This document shows positions 30,753 through 40,290 of a stretch of DNA of 64,000 bases, in pieces. The stretch spans positions 46,287 to 110,286 of the forward strand of contig NZ_JPGL01000030.1 in assembly GCF_000732615.1 (NCBI RefSeq), written 5' to 3'. The DNA is from Burkholderia paludis. Its GTDB lineage: Bacteria > Pseudomonadota > Gammaproteobacteria > Burkholderiales > Burkholderiaceae. The notes under the pieces were generated by a model. That model did no database searches. It was not told the DNA's origin and saw nothing but the letters and a program-made list of their open reading frames with translations. Position 1 is the stretch's first letter; each line of letters starts with the position of its first letter. The translations under genes were made by a program, and so were the position numbers.

Positions 30753-31655
30753 TCAGCGGTCCTTCGGGTCGAGCGCGTCACGCAGGCCATCGCCGACGAA
30801 GTTCACGCAGTAGAGCGTCACGCACAGCATGACGGCCGGGGCCAGCAGCAGCCACGGCATCGATTCCAGTTTCTGCGCGCCGTCCTGGATCAGCACGCCC
30901 CAGCTCGTCATCGGTTCCTGCACGCCGAGGCCCAGGAACGACAGCACCGATTCGGTCAGCACGATGTTCGGCACCGAGACCGTCGCATACACGACGACCA
31001 CGCCGAGCAGGTTCGGCACGATGTGGCGCAGCACGATCGACGCCGGCGACACGCCGATCGCGCGCGCCGAATCGACGAATTCGCGATTGCGCAGCGACAG
31101 CGTCTGGCCGCGCACGACACGCGCCATGTCGATCCACGAGAACGCGCTGATGGTCAGCACGACCAGCATGAACGAGCGCCCGAACAGGGTCATCATCAGG
31201 ATCGCGATCAGCAGGTACGGGATCGCGTACATCATGTCGACGACGCGCATCATCACCGAGTCGACGCGGCCGCCCGCGAAGCCCGCGGTCGCGCCCCAGG
31301 CAACGCCGAACAGGCCCGACACGAGCGTGCCGAGCACGCCGACCTCGATCGAGACGCGGCCGCCGATCAGCGTGCGCACGAGCAGGTCGCGGCCGAGCTC
31401 GTCGGTGCCGAACCAGTGCTGGTTCGCCCAGGCCGGCGGCAGGCTGATGGCGGCCCAGTCGCTCGCGGCGGGGTCGGCCGCGAGCAGCCACGGGCCGACG
31501 AAACACGCGAGCGTGATCAGCGCGAGCAGCACGAGGCTGAACACGGCCGCGCGGTTGTGAAGGAAGCGCGCCATCGCAAGCGCGAGCGGCGAGCGCGAAC
31601 GCGGCGGCGAGTCGGTCTGCACGGGCAGGCCGACGACAGGAGTAGTCGGAGTCAT
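30753..31655 (-). CDS. oppC: Oligopeptide ABC permease OppC
   Basis: 300 residues with about six membrane segments; N-terminal cytosolic stretch rich in Pro/Arg, then the OppC N-terminal span. The ATPase-coupling EAA-type loop is seen as DSARAIGVSPASIVLRHIVPN. Partner of OppB in the membrane channel, 13 bp downstream of oppB. Confidence 0.92.
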   Translation of the reverse strand: MTPTTPVVGLPVQTDSPPRSRSPLALAMARFLHNRAAVFSLVLLALITLACFVGPWLLAADPAASDWAAISLPPAWANQHWFGTDELGRDLLVRTLIGGRVSIEVGVLGTLVSGLFGVAWGATAGFAGGRVDSVMMRVVDMMYAIPYLLIAILMMTLFGRSFMLVVLTISAFSWIDMARVVRGQTLSLRNREFVDSARAIGVSPASIVLRHIVPNLLGVVVVYATVSVPNIVLTESVLSFLGLGVQEPMTSWGVLIQDGAQKLESMPWLLLAPAVMLCVTLYCVNFVGDGLRDALDPKDR

Positions 31656-31668
31656 CGCTGTGCCTCGA

Positions 31669-32607
31669 TCAATAACGGATGCGCGGATCGAGCCACGCGT
31701 ACGCGAGGTCGACCAGCAGGTTGAACAGCACCGCGCAGACGGTCGTCAGCACGACGAGGCCGAGCACCAGCGTGTAGTCGCGGTTGATTGCACCGTTCAC
31801 GACGAGCTGCCCGAGGCCCGGCAGCGCGAACACCGATTCGGTGACGACGGCCGCCGTGATCGACGTGATGCAGACCGTGCCGAACAGCGACACGACCGGC
31901 ATCAGCGCGGGCTTCAGCGCGTGGCGCAGCACGATCGTCGAGCCCGGCAGGCCCTTCGCGCGCGCGGTGCGGATGTAGTTGCTCGACAGCGTCTCGATCA
32001 TCGAGCCGCGCATCACGCGCGCCAGCAGCGACACGTTGATGAGGGTCAGCAGCACGATCGGCAGCAGCCGGTATTGCCAGCCGCCGTCACCCCAGCCGCC
32101 CGCGGGCAGCCAGCCGTTGCCGGCCGACGTCTTCAGCAGGATCGCGAAGATCCACACGAGCACCGGGCCGAGCACGAACGGCGGGATGACGTTGCCGAAG
32201 TTGCCGATCAGCATCACGAAGCGGTCGATCACGCTGTCGCGGCGCACGGCCGCGACGGTGCCGAGCAGCACGCCGAACACGATCGAGATCGGGATCGACA
32301 CGCCGCCCACCCCGAGACTCACGGGCAGCGCCTTCTTCACGAGATCGTTCACCGACCAGTCGACGTAGCGGAACGACGGGCCGAGATCGCCATGCAGCAG
32401 CGAACCGAGATACAGCAGGTACTGCTTCCACAGCGGCTCGTCGAGGTGATACTTCGCGTTCAGGTTCGCGAGCGTCGCCGCGGACAACTGCTTCTCGGTA
32501 TCGAACGGGCCGCCGGGCGTGAAATGCAGCAGCAGGTAGCAGACGGTGATGACCGCGAGGATCGTCGGCACCGCCCACAACGTGCGCCTCAATGCATAGG
32601 CCAGCAT
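31669..32607 (-). CDS. oppB: Oligopeptide ABC permease OppB
   Basis: 312 residues, six membrane spans. The N-terminus MLAYALRRTLWAVPTILAV is the classical OppB/DppB start and the coupling loop reads RTARAKGLPGSTIVLRHALK. It follows oppA after 11 bp. The short spacing across oppA-oppB-oppC shows one transcript. Confidence 0.93.
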   Translation of the reverse strand: MLAYALRRTLWAVPTILAVITVCYLLLHFTPGGPFDTEKQLSAATLANLNAKYHLDEPLWKQYLLYLGSLLHGDLGPSFRYVDWSVNDLVKKALPVSLGVGGVSIPISIVFGVLLGTVAAVRRDSVIDRFVMLIGNFGNVIPPFVLGPVLVWIFAILLKTSAGNGWLPAGGWGDGGWQYRLLPIVLLTLINVSLLARVMRGSMIETLSSNYIRTARAKGLPGSTIVLRHALKPALMPVVSLFGTVCITSITAAVVTESVFALPGLGQLVVNGAINRDYTLVLGLVVLTTVCAVLFNLLVDLAYAWLDPRIRY

Positions 32608-32618
32608 GATCGCTCCGC

Positions 32619-34232
32619 TCAGTGCTTGATCAGGTACATGTCCTGCGAAGCACGCATGTCGATCACGTTCTTCAGCGAGTAGCCGCCCACATAGGGCTTC
32701 ACGAGACGGTCGGCCGAGTACTGGAACAGCGGCACCATCGGCGTGTCGTTCATCGCCGCGTCGTGCGCCTGCGTCAGCAGCGCGGCGCGCGCCTTGTCGT
32801 CGAGCTTCTGGTTGCCGTCGTCGACGAACGTGTCGACCTGCTTGTTGCAGTAGCCGACCGTGTTCTGCGAGCTGCCGCAGCGGATCAGGTCGAAGAAGGT
32901 CATCGCGTCGTTGTAGTCGGCGAACCAGCCGGAGCGCGAGATCTGCAGCTTGCCGTCATGCCGCTCCTTCAGCAGCACCTTGAACTCGACGTTCTCGAGC
33001 TTCGTGTTGACGCCGAGCTTCGTGCGCCACTCCGACGCGCTGAACAGCGCGACCTTCTTGTGCAGGTCGTTGGTGTTGTACGTCAGCGTGAACGACAGCG
33101 GCTTGGCGTCCGAGTAGCCGGCCTGCTTCAGCAGGTTCTTCGCGACCTCGACGCGCTTGGCCATCGGCCACGACGCCCATTCCGGCGTGAACGGCTGCAC
33201 GCCCTTCGTGCCGTTCGGCATCAGGCCGTACATCGGCTTCTCGCCGGCCTGCGTGAGCTTCGACGTGAGCACGTCGCGATCGATCACCATCGACAGCGCC
33301 TGGCGTACGCGCTTGTCCTTCAGCGCCGCGTCGCTGTTGTTCAGGTCGTAGTAGTAGGTCGCGAGCTGCAGGCCCGGGCGCAGCTCGCCGCCGAACTGCT
33401 TGCTGACCTGCTGGAAGACGCCCGACGGGATCGAGTAGCTGTAGTCGATCTGGCCCGCCTGGTACATGCGCATCGCGGTTTCGTCGCTTTCGATCGGCAG
33501 GAACGTCACCTTGTTGATCACGACCTTCGACGCGTTCCAGTACTTCGCGTCCTTCGTCACGACGATGCGGTTGTTCGGCTGCCAGTCGACGAGCTGGTAC
33601 GGGCCGTTGCTGACGAGGTTGCCCGGGCGCGTCCACGCATCGCCGAACTTCGCGACGACGTCCTTGTTGACCGGCACGAGCGGCGCCATCGCGGTCAGCT
33701 CGGGGAAGAACGCGACGGGCGCGTCGGTCGTCACCTCGAGCGTGTACGGATCGACGGCGCGCACGCCGAGCGTCGACGGTGCGGCCTTGCCGGCGATGAT
33801 GTCCTTCGAGTTCTTCACGAACTCGACGAGGATCGTGTATTTCGAGCCCGTCTTCGGATCGACGAGGCGCTGCCACGAGTAGACGAAATCGGCTGCGGTC
33901 ACCGGCTGGCCGTTGCTCCACTTCGCGTCGTGGCGAAGCTTGAAGATCCACGTCTGCGGCGTCTTGCGCTCCCACGACAGCGCGACACCCGGCACGACCT
34001 GCCCTGCTGCGTCGATGCGGGCCAGCCCTTCGAACAGGTCGAGCCCGATCGTGTTGCCGGTCCACGATTCGATGTGCGCGGGGTCGAGCGACTCGACTTC
34101 GGCGGGCACCTGGCGCGTCAGGTCCTGTTGCGGAGCGAGCGCGACGTTCGACGGAACGGTAACGGCGTGGGCGGCGGGCGTCGTCAGGGCGAGCGCGGCC
34201 AGCACGGCCGACATGGCATGCAAGGATTTCAT
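32619..34232 (-). CDS. oppA: Periplasmic oligopeptide-binding protein OppA
   Basis: 537 residues. Signal peptide (about 1-23, ending PAAHA) and an SBP family 5 domain: VESLDPAHIES, GLARIDAAGQVVPGVALSWE, DAKWSNGQPVTAADFVYSWQRL. Close in size and motif to enterobacterial OppA/MppA. Captures peptides, possibly murein peptides, and delivers them to OppBC. First gene of the operon; an inverted repeat lies upstream, between it and the regulator gene. Confidence 0.93.
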   Translation of the reverse strand: MKSLHAMSAVLAALALTTPAAHAVTVPSNVALAPQQDLTRQVPAEVESLDPAHIESWTGNTIGLDLFEGLARIDAAGQVVPGVALSWERKTPQTWIFKLRHDAKWSNGQPVTAADFVYSWQRLVDPKTGSKYTILVEFVKNSKDIIAGKAAPSTLGVRAVDPYTLEVTTDAPVAFFPELTAMAPLVPVNKDVVAKFGDAWTRPGNLVSNGPYQLVDWQPNNRIVVTKDAKYWNASKVVINKVTFLPIESDETAMRMYQAGQIDYSYSIPSGVFQQVSKQFGGELRPGLQLATYYYDLNNSDAALKDKRVRQALSMVIDRDVLTSKLTQAGEKPMYGLMPNGTKGVQPFTPEWASWPMAKRVEVAKNLLKQAGYSDAKPLSFTLTYNTNDLHKKVALFSASEWRTKLGVNTKLENVEFKVLLKERHDGKLQISRSGWFADYNDAMTFFDLIRCGSSQNTVGYCNKQVDTFVDDGNQKLDDKARAALLTQAHDAAMNDTPMVPLFQYSADRLVKPYVGGYSLKNVIDMRASQDMYLIKH

Positions 34233-34370
34233 CGTGGCAGTATTGAGAAAGTTGTTCGGTGAGCGTCGCGCGGCGGATGCCGCGGCTTACGCGTGAGACG
34301 CTGACGGGTACAGCGATTGAGGAGGCCCGTGATTCTCGTATGGCATGTTAGTATTCCTTACATTTCTTTC

Positions 34371-34406
34371 GACAGGTACTCCGTCCGGGAAACGAAGGAA
34401 TACCTG
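34371..34406. promoter_or_regulatory. Inverted repeat upstream of opp, possible operator
   Basis: ACAGGTACTCC at 34371-34381 and GGAATACCTGT at 34396-34406 pair at ten of eleven positions across 14 bp; a further TATTCC lies at 34351-34356. It is placed between the regulator stop and oppA. Could be the regulator's operator or a weak hairpin; there is no T tract. Confidence 0.45.
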
Positions 34407-34410
34407 TGCG

Positions 34411-34992
34411 TTAGAACAGCCTTGGCGTACCGACCCAGACCACCACCGACTCGACCTTCGCGGTGTTGACCCAGCTGTGCGGGACCGTCGACTGATAGTG
34501 CGAACTGTCGCCAGCCTGCAGGACGAACGTCTTGCCTTCCAGCGTCAGCGACACTTCCCCTTCAATTACATACAGGAACTCCTCTCCTGCATGTGTCGTC
34601 ACCTCCGACCGCTTCTGCCCCGGCGGCATCCTCACGAGGATCGCCTCCAGCTGGCGCCCTTCGGACACGTTCGTCAGCCTCGCGAACAGGTTCGCCGAAT
34701 CGGCGAACCCGAAGAAGCGCAGCTGATCGCCTCGGCAAACCGAGCGCTCCTCGCTCGGCGTATCCACGAAGTACTGCACCGTCACGCCGAGCGCATGCGC
34801 GATACCGGCCAGCGACGTCAATGACGGCGACGCGAGCCCGCGCTCGACTTGAGACAGAAACGGCTTCGAAATCCCCGCGGCGGTAGCGGTGTCGTCGAGC
34901 GTGCGCTTGAGTCGTTGGCGCAACGCGCGAATCTTGCTGCCGAGTACGGCGGCAGCGTCTGCCGACCGCGAGTTTTCAGTGGGGGGAACCAT
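34411..34992 (-). CDS. XRE-type regulator with C-terminal cupin domain
   Basis: 193 residues. Helix-turn-helix (about 20-75: IRALRQRLKRTLDDTATAAGISKPFLSQVERG) followed by a cupin fold (about 110-190: GEEFLYVIEGEVSLTLEG, DSSHYQSTVPHSWVN). This architecture, as in PuuR-like proteins, senses a small metabolite and often controls a nearby uptake or catabolic operon, here most likely opp-oprD or the POT gene. I start at ATG 34992; a TTG at 35016 is possible. Transcribed in the same direction as opp. Confidence 0.88.
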   Translation of the reverse strand: MVPPTENSRSADAAAVLGSKIRALRQRLKRTLDDTATAAGISKPFLSQVERGLASPSLTSLAGIAHALGVTVQYFVDTPSEERSVCRGDQLRFFGFADSANLFARLTNVSEGRQLEAILVRMPPGQKRSEVTTHAGEEFLYVIEGEVSLTLEGKTFVLQAGDSSHYQSTVPHSWVNTAKVESVVVWVGTPRLF

Positions 34993-35491
34993 AGCAGGCC
35001 GAAAAGTGATCGTCAAAAAATGTTTGATGGAAAATAACTAAGTTAGAACGATATAGCTTAGTCTTCGGGTTCGCACACGTCTTCGGTGTCGAGCCCGGTG
35101 CTCCAAACGGGACACGAGGCGTGCGAAATGACGCGCTATCTTGCCAGACTCGCCGGCTTCACAGGCAAGCTGCAAGCGGCTCTCCGGGAATCCTCGTAGA
35201 TCCGGCGGCGAAGTTTACAAATAGATTATGAGACGAATGTTCCTGAAAGCTTCTGCCACATCGGGAGTTTCCCTAGGTGGCGGATACGTGACGCACCGGA
35301 CCGGCAGCCGCTACCATGCGCGCGCCGGTCGGGGCCCCTCCCCGCCACACCCGGCGGCGACAGACCCCGGCCCGGGCTAACCGCCCGACTGATCCATCGC
35401 CCGCGCAAAGCCTACCCGGCCCGTTGCGCACCGGCGCCAGTTCGACCCCAAGACGACGCGTGATCCGTGCCGTCCGTTTCAACCGAGATTG
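34993..35491. other. Intergenic region before the POT transporter
   Basis: About 500 bp between divergent genes. The part next to the regulator (35000-35070) is AT-rich (TTGATGGAAAATAACTAAG) and presumably holds its promoter. The rest is unremarkable. No tRNA or small gene could be supported. Confidence 0.5.
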
Positions 35492-37012
35492 ATGATGCAT
35501 TCACCTGTTTCACAAACCCGATCGTTTACGACGGTCTTCCTCATCGAAATGTGGGAGCGCTTCGGCTACTACGGCATGGCCGCGCTCCTGGTCCTGTTCA
35601 TGGTCGACCGGCTCGGCTTCACCGACAGCCATGCGAACCTGACCTGGGGTGCGTTCACCGCACTCGTCTATGCGGCGCCGTCGATCGGCGGCTGGATCGG
35701 CGACAAGGTGCTCGGCGCCCGCCGCACGATGATCATCGGCGCGTCCGTGCTGTGCACCGGCTACCTGATGCTTTCGGTGCCGAACGACCACCTGACGTAC
35801 ATGTACGCGTCGCTCGGCGTGATCGTCGTCGGCAACGGCCTGTTCAAGGCCAACGCGGCGAACCTCGTGCGCCGCATCTACGAAGGCGACGACGCGCGCA
35901 TCGACAGCGCGTTCACCATCTATTACATGGCGGTCAACATCGGCTCGACGGTGTCGATGCTCGCGACGCCTTGGATCAAGGACCACTGGGGCTGGCATGC
36001 CGCGTTCGCGGTCTGCTGCGGCGGCATGCTGCTCGCGATCCTCAACTTCATGCTGATGCATCGCACGCTCGCGCACGTCGGCTCGCTGCCGGACGACCAG
36101 CCGGTGCGCTGGAAGCGCCTCGGTGCAGTTGCGCTGGGCGGCGTCGGGCTCGCGCTGATCACGCTGTACGTGCTGCAGCACAAGCAGCTCGCGGTCGCCA
36201 GCGTGTGGACGGCCGCGTTCGCGATCCTCGCGATCTTCGCGTACATGATCGCGAAGTCGGAGCGCTCGGAGCGCGCGGGCCTGATCGCGGCGCTCGTGCT
36301 GATCGGCCAGGTGATCCTGTTCTTCATCTTCTACGTGCAGATGTCGACGTCGCTGACGCTGTTCGCGCTGCGCAACGTCGATCCGCGCTTCATGCTGTTC
36401 GGCACGACGCTGTTCACGTGGAGCGCCGCGCAGTTCCAGGCGCTGAACCCGATCTGGATCATGCTGCTGAGCCCGGTGCTGGTGTGGGTCTACAACGCCG
36501 TCGCGAAGGGCGGCCGTGACCTGCCGGTCGCCGCGAAGTACGCGCTCGGCTTCGGCGCGGTCGCCGCGGGCTACCTGGTGTTCACGATCAGCGGCCGCTA
36601 CGCGATCGACGGCCGCGTGTCGTCGTGGTTCATGGTGTGGGGCTACGGCCTCTACTCGCTCGGCGAACTGCTGGTGAGCGGCCTCGGCCTCGCGATGATC
36701 GCCCGCTACGTGCCGGCGCGCATGAGCGGCTTCATGATGGGTGCGTATTTCGTCGCGACGGGCGTGTCGCAGTATCTGGGCAGCGTCGTCGCGAACTTCG
36801 CGCAGATGCCGTCGCACGAATTGCCGGCCACCGAATCGCTGCCGCTGTACCTGTCTCTGTTCGAGAAGCTCGGCTGGCTCGCCGCGATCGGCATGCTGCT
36901 CGCGCTGCTGCTGCTGCCGCTGATGAACCGCCTGTCGCGTCAGCACCAGCGCTGTGCAGAAGAGCGCCGCGAGGAATCGCTGCAGGCGCAGGCCGTCGCC
37001 GCGGCCCAGTAA
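35492..37012 (+). CDS. POT-family proton-dependent di/tripeptide symporter
   Basis: 506 residues, about fourteen membrane spans. The proton-coupling motif ExxERFxYY is intact: Glu19, Glu22-Arg23-Phe24, Tyr26-Tyr27 in EMWERFGYYG. PTR2 signatures follow (GLFKANAANLVRRIY, NIGSTVS). Imports di- and tripeptides, complementing the ABC system for longer peptides on the other strand. The start is one of two adjacent ATGs at 35492/35495, preceded by a weak GAG. Confidence 0.92.
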   Translation: MMHSPVSQTRSFTTVFLIEMWERFGYYGMAALLVLFMVDRLGFTDSHANLTWGAFTALVYAAPSIGGWIGDKVLGARRTMIIGASVLCTGYLMLSVPNDHLTYMYASLGVIVVGNGLFKANAANLVRRIYEGDDARIDSAFTIYYMAVNIGSTVSMLATPWIKDHWGWHAAFAVCCGGMLLAILNFMLMHRTLAHVGSLPDDQPVRWKRLGAVALGGVGLALITLYVLQHKQLAVASVWTAAFAILAIFAYMIAKSERSERAGLIAALVLIGQVILFFIFYVQMSTSLTLFALRNVDPRFMLFGTTLFTWSAAQFQALNPIWIMLLSPVLVWVYNAVAKGGRDLPVAAKYALGFGAVAAGYLVFTISGRYAIDGRVSSWFMVWGYGLYSLGELLVSGLGLAMIARYVPARMSGFMMGAYFVATGVSQYLGSVVANFAQMPSHELPATESLPLYLSLFEKLGWLAAIGMLLALLLLPLMNRLSRQHQRCAEERREESLQAQAVAAAQ

Positions 37013-37132
37013 GTACTATCCCTCGGCGTGCGGCGTGCACGCCACATTCTCCCGCCGGGCGCGCGAACGCGTCCTACACTGGTTGCAGGAAGCGCAGCCG
37101 ATCCGTCGAGCTGCCACTGGCGGGAGAAGATC

Positions 37133-37339
37133 ATGAAAAGCAAGACCACGAGGCTCATGAGGATGCTGTCGGACATCCGGCACGCCCAGCGCTGCACCGC
37201 GATGCGCGCCGCGCGAGCCGCGGCCGAAGCGGACGCGGTGCTCGCGGAACACGACGATCCGCCGGCCGACGAACCCGACGACGCCGAATCCGGCGACGCA
37301 ACCGCCGCGCCACGCTCCCGTATCGTCTCACCTCACTGA
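37133..37339 (+). CDS. Small charged protein of unknown function
   Basis: 68 residues with a good ribosome-binding site (GGGAGAAG) before the ATG. Basic N-terminus (MKSKTTRLMRMLSDIRHAQR), Ala-rich helix, acidic tail (DDPPADEPDDAESGD). Its last codons and stop are formed by a copy of the 23-bp-array motif. No family recognised; coding status rests on start signals and position. Confidence 0.55.
   Translation: MKSKTTRLMRMLSDIRHAQRCTAMRAARAAAEADAVLAEHDDPPADEPDDAESGDATAAPRSRIVSPH
37315..37332 (+). repeat. Single copy of the array motif at a gene end
   Basis: CTCCCG-TATCGT-CTCACC matches the array consensus perfectly. It reads in the sense direction of the small gene and ends 4 bp before its stop codon. 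Confidence 0.7.
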
Positions 37340-37370
37340 CGCCGCACCTCCCGCCGCACGCGCCGCACGC

Positions 37371-38495
37371 TCACGCGGGCGCGCCACGCCACCGCGCGAT
37401 CCACGTTCCCGAACCGGCCACGGCCATCATCAGCCCGAGCGCGCATGCGTCGGCCACGAGGCCCATGCCGAGGTGCCGCGGCTCGGCACCGCTCGCGACC
37501 GGATGCAATAGCGCATCGATGACGAGCGAGATCGCCGCGCCCGCGACGAAGCAGATCAGCCCGCGCCGGCCGACCGCGACGACGGGGCGCACGGCCTGCG
37601 CGATCCGCGCGATCCAGCCGAACCGCACGCAGTCGGCCATCAGCCAGGCGATGGCCGAGAAGCTCACCACGCGCGGCAGCGCGAGATCGCGCTTGAGGAT
37701 GCCTTCCGGCATCGGCAGCCCCGAGAACAGCTTGTAGCTCGCGCACCCGATCACGACCGCGCACGCGACGCCCGTCGCCGCGGCGCTCCACCGCCCGAGC
37801 GCGATGCGCCGGTAGAACGGCTGGCAGCGCGCGAGCACGCCGGCGACGAACATCAGTTGCCACGCGAACGGGTTGAAGCTCCAGCGGAACGTGTCGCTGT
37901 CCAGCAACTCGGGGCCGAGCCAGCCCGCCGCGAGCCACGACGCGCCGCCGAGCGCGACGAGCAGCCACGGCCGGCGGCACGCGAGCGGCACGAGCACCGG
38001 CGACGCGAGCGCGAACAGCACGTACATCGGCAGCACCGCCGCGAGATACGGCTGGCGCTGGAACGTCAGCAGTTCGGCGAGCCCCGTGAGCGGCGACGCG
38101 AGCATCACGCTGACGTCGTCGAGCGCGAGGTTCGGCGTGTCGATCCCGTAGTGGTCGAGCACGGCCGACACGACGAGCATCAGCGTCGACGTCGCGAGAA
38201 ACGCGCGGTAGATCTGCATCGCGCGGCGCACGAAACGCCGTTGCGCCGCGCGCGCGCCCTGCCGTTCGGCGATCGCGCCATAGGCGCTGGCGGTCGCAAA
38301 GCCGCCGAGAAAGACGAAGACCTCGGCCGCGTCGCACAGCGCGAACGCATGCAGCGTGACGCGCGACAGTACGCTCGCGCCGATGTGATCGACGACGATC
38401 ATCAGCAGCACGATGCCGCGGAAGAAATCGACTTCGATCAGGCGACCGCCATGCAGCGGCCGGACCGCGGCGGAAGACGGCAGGCTCAGCGACAT
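37371..38495 (-). CDS. OpgC-like membrane acyltransferase
   Basis: 374 residues with about ten membrane spans. The N-terminal region GGRLIEVDFFRGIVLLMIVVDHI is the OpgC hallmark, with the conserved Asp/His (VVDHI), and VFVFLGGFATASAYG follows. OpgC proteins transfer succinyl groups to osmoregulated periplasmic glucans; related acyltransferase_3 proteins modify other glycans. No opgGH genes are nearby, so the acceptor is unknown. Confidence 0.85.
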   Translation of the reverse strand: MSLSLPSSAAVRPLHGGRLIEVDFFRGIVLLMIVVDHIGASVLSRVTLHAFALCDAAEVFVFLGGFATASAYGAIAERQGARAAQRRFVRRAMQIYRAFLATSTLMLVVSAVLDHYGIDTPNLALDDVSVMLASPLTGLAELLTFQRQPYLAAVLPMYVLFALASPVLVPLACRRPWLLVALGGASWLAAGWLGPELLDSDTFRWSFNPFAWQLMFVAGVLARCQPFYRRIALGRWSAAATGVACAVVIGCASYKLFSGLPMPEGILKRDLALPRVVSFSAIAWLMADCVRFGWIARIAQAVRPVVAVGRRGLICFVAGAAISLVIDALLHPVASGAEPRHLGMGLVADACALGLMMAVAGSGTWIARWRGAPA

Positions 38496-38905
38496 GGGCG
38501 CACCCGCGCAAAGGCGGCGCGACAGGCGCCGGGGCAGGGATCGGAGAGGCGGCGGCGAGCGGGATCAGCCGCGATGCGCGTATGCCCGCATCGCGCCAAC
38601 CCGGCCGGCCAGGCACGGGGATGACCGTTCATTGGAAAGCCGCATACGAAGTGAAATCGGTCAGGTCAGTCTAATGGCCGGCCGGGGGAGACCCGAAGTA
38701 ACAAAGTGCAACCGAATCTTCTGTTCGATTACAGCGGCGAGGCCGGGAAAAACGAGGCGGGCAGCCGCGCCAGGTCCGCGTCAGATCCGTGTCGGCGCGA
38801 TGCCTGTTGGCGGCCGGCGTCGAGGCGTTCGACGCCGCGCGAGCGCCTCGTCGGGCGCGATGCGCGACACGCGCCGCGCGGCCGCCGCGCGGTGCGTGTC
38901 GCCGC
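38496..38905. other. Intergenic region between OpgC-like and RarD genes
   Basis: 410 bp; upstream of the acyltransferase gene. A short AT-richer patch (AAGTAACAAAGTGCAACCG near 38695) is the only notable part. No gene seen. Confidence 0.5.
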
Positions 38906-39805
38906 CTATCCGCGCGCGGGCAGGCGCCGCATCAGCATCGCGCTGTGCCATGCGGTCAGCGCGACGGCGACCCAGATCGGCCCGTACGTCGCGAGCTTCG
39001 CGACGCTCAGCGTTTCGCCGAGCAGCAGCAGCGACACCGCGACGAGCAGCACGGGCTCGACGTAGCCGAGAATCCCGAACAGCGCCATCGGCAGCATCCG
39101 GCTGGCCTTCAGGTAGCTCGCGAGCGCGAGCGTGCTGAGCGCGCCGAGCCCCGGCAGCAGCGCGGCCCACAGCACCGGATGGCCGGCCACGCGCGTTGCG
39201 CTCGTCGCGACCATCGCGAGCGCGATCGGGCACAGCAGCAGGATCTCGACCGCGAACGCGGCGAGCGAATCGGCGTTGATCCGCCGGCGCAGCACGAAAT
39301 ACGGCGGATAGCCGAGCGCGACGACCAGCGTCGGCCACGCGAACGCGCGCGTCGCCCACACCTCGTGCGCGACGCCGAGCGCGGCGCACGCGACCGCCGC
39401 CCATTGCAGCGGATCGAGCCGCTCGTGATAGTAGAAACGACCGACGAGCACCATCGTCAACGGCAGCAGGAAATAGCCGAGCGACACTTCGAGCATGCGG
39501 CCGTGCAGCGGCGCCCACAGGAACAGCCACAGCTGCACGCCGAGCAGCGCCGCGCTGACCGGCAGCGCGATCAGCAGGCGCCAGTCGCGCACGCCGCGCC
39601 GCAGGAGTTCGACGAGCGCCGGCCAGCGGCCGCGCAGCGCGATCAGCGCGAGCGCGCCCGGCGCGGTCCACACGACGCGCCACGCGAAGATGTCGAGCCC
39701 CGTGAGCGGTGCGAGCAGTTTGGCGTAAGCCGACATCAGCGCGAACAGCGTCGACGCCATCACCGACAGCATGAGGCCGCGCCCGGCCTCCGGATACCCC
39801 GTCAT
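38906..39805 (-). CDS. rarD: EamA-family transporter RarD
   Basis: 299 residues, ten predicted membrane spans in two EamA repeats. RarD-type features are FALMSAYAKLLAPLTGLDIFAWR and FLWAPLHGRMLEVSLGYFLLPLTMVLVGR. The family exports or exchanges small metabolites; RarD was named from chloramphenicol resistance but its substrate is unsettled. Sixteen bases upstream of the acylphosphatase stop on the same strand, so the two are probably one transcript. Confidence 0.85.
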   Translation of the reverse strand: MTGYPEAGRGLMLSVMASTLFALMSAYAKLLAPLTGLDIFAWRVVWTAPGALALIALRGRWPALVELLRRGVRDWRLLIALPVSAALLGVQLWLFLWAPLHGRMLEVSLGYFLLPLTMVLVGRFYYHERLDPLQWAAVACAALGVAHEVWATRAFAWPTLVVALGYPPYFVLRRRINADSLAAFAVEILLLCPIALAMVATSATRVAGHPVLWAALLPGLGALSTLALASYLKASRMLPMALFGILGYVEPVLLVAVSLLLLGETLSVAKLATYGPIWVAVALTAWHSAMLMRRLPARG

Positions 39806-39821
39806 GATTGTTCCGCGCCCC

Positions 39822-40118
39822 TTACTGCTGCTGGAATCGCTCGAAGCGCTTGTCGGTCTGGCGTTCCTCGAACGTCACCTCGGTCACGCGCGCGGCCGGC
39901 GGCCCGTGACGCAGCCACGCGAGCATCCGGTCGATCTGCGCGCCGGGGCCCTGGATCATCGCCTCGACGCTGCCGTCCTCGAGATTCGCGACCCAGCCGC
40001 GCAGCTTCAGCGCATGCGCCTCGCGCACCGTCGCATGACGGAAGCCGACGCCCTGCACGACGCCGCGCACCCGCACGTAGTAAGTCTCGATCCGTTCGTC
40101 CAGTTCATTACGGCTCAT
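39822..40118 (-). CDS. acyP: Acylphosphatase
   Basis: 98 residues with the complete signature: RGVVQGVGFR (Arg27 binds the phosphate) and GWVANLEDGSVE (Asn45 positions water). Hydrolyses acyl-phosphates such as carbamoyl- or acetyl-phosphate in the cytosol. GGGAGG precedes the ATG at 40118, which is better placed than the ATG seven codons upstream. Confidence 0.93.
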   Translation of the reverse strand: MSRNELDERIETYYVRVRGVVQGVGFRHATVREAHALKLRGWVANLEDGSVEAMIQGPGAQIDRMLAWLRHGPPAARVTEVTFEERQTDKRFERFQQQ

Positions 40119-40290
40119 CGCGTCGCCCTCCCGTTGCATTCAAGCCCGGCATTGTAGGCCGCTTCGCCCGGGCCCGGGCCGGTTCCCGCCCGCAACGGGC
40201 CGGCGCTGGCGTCGCCGCGCGCGCCGACCACGTACAATCTCGCCGACGTTCAACCGCCGCGCCGTTCGCGCGCGGCCCTGAAGGAAACGC

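Noticed and set aside
35070..35130. tRNA-like arms near GGTTCGCACACG and GAGCCCGGTGCTCCA
   Set aside because: No complete cloverleaf: acceptor and anticodon stems cannot be formed.
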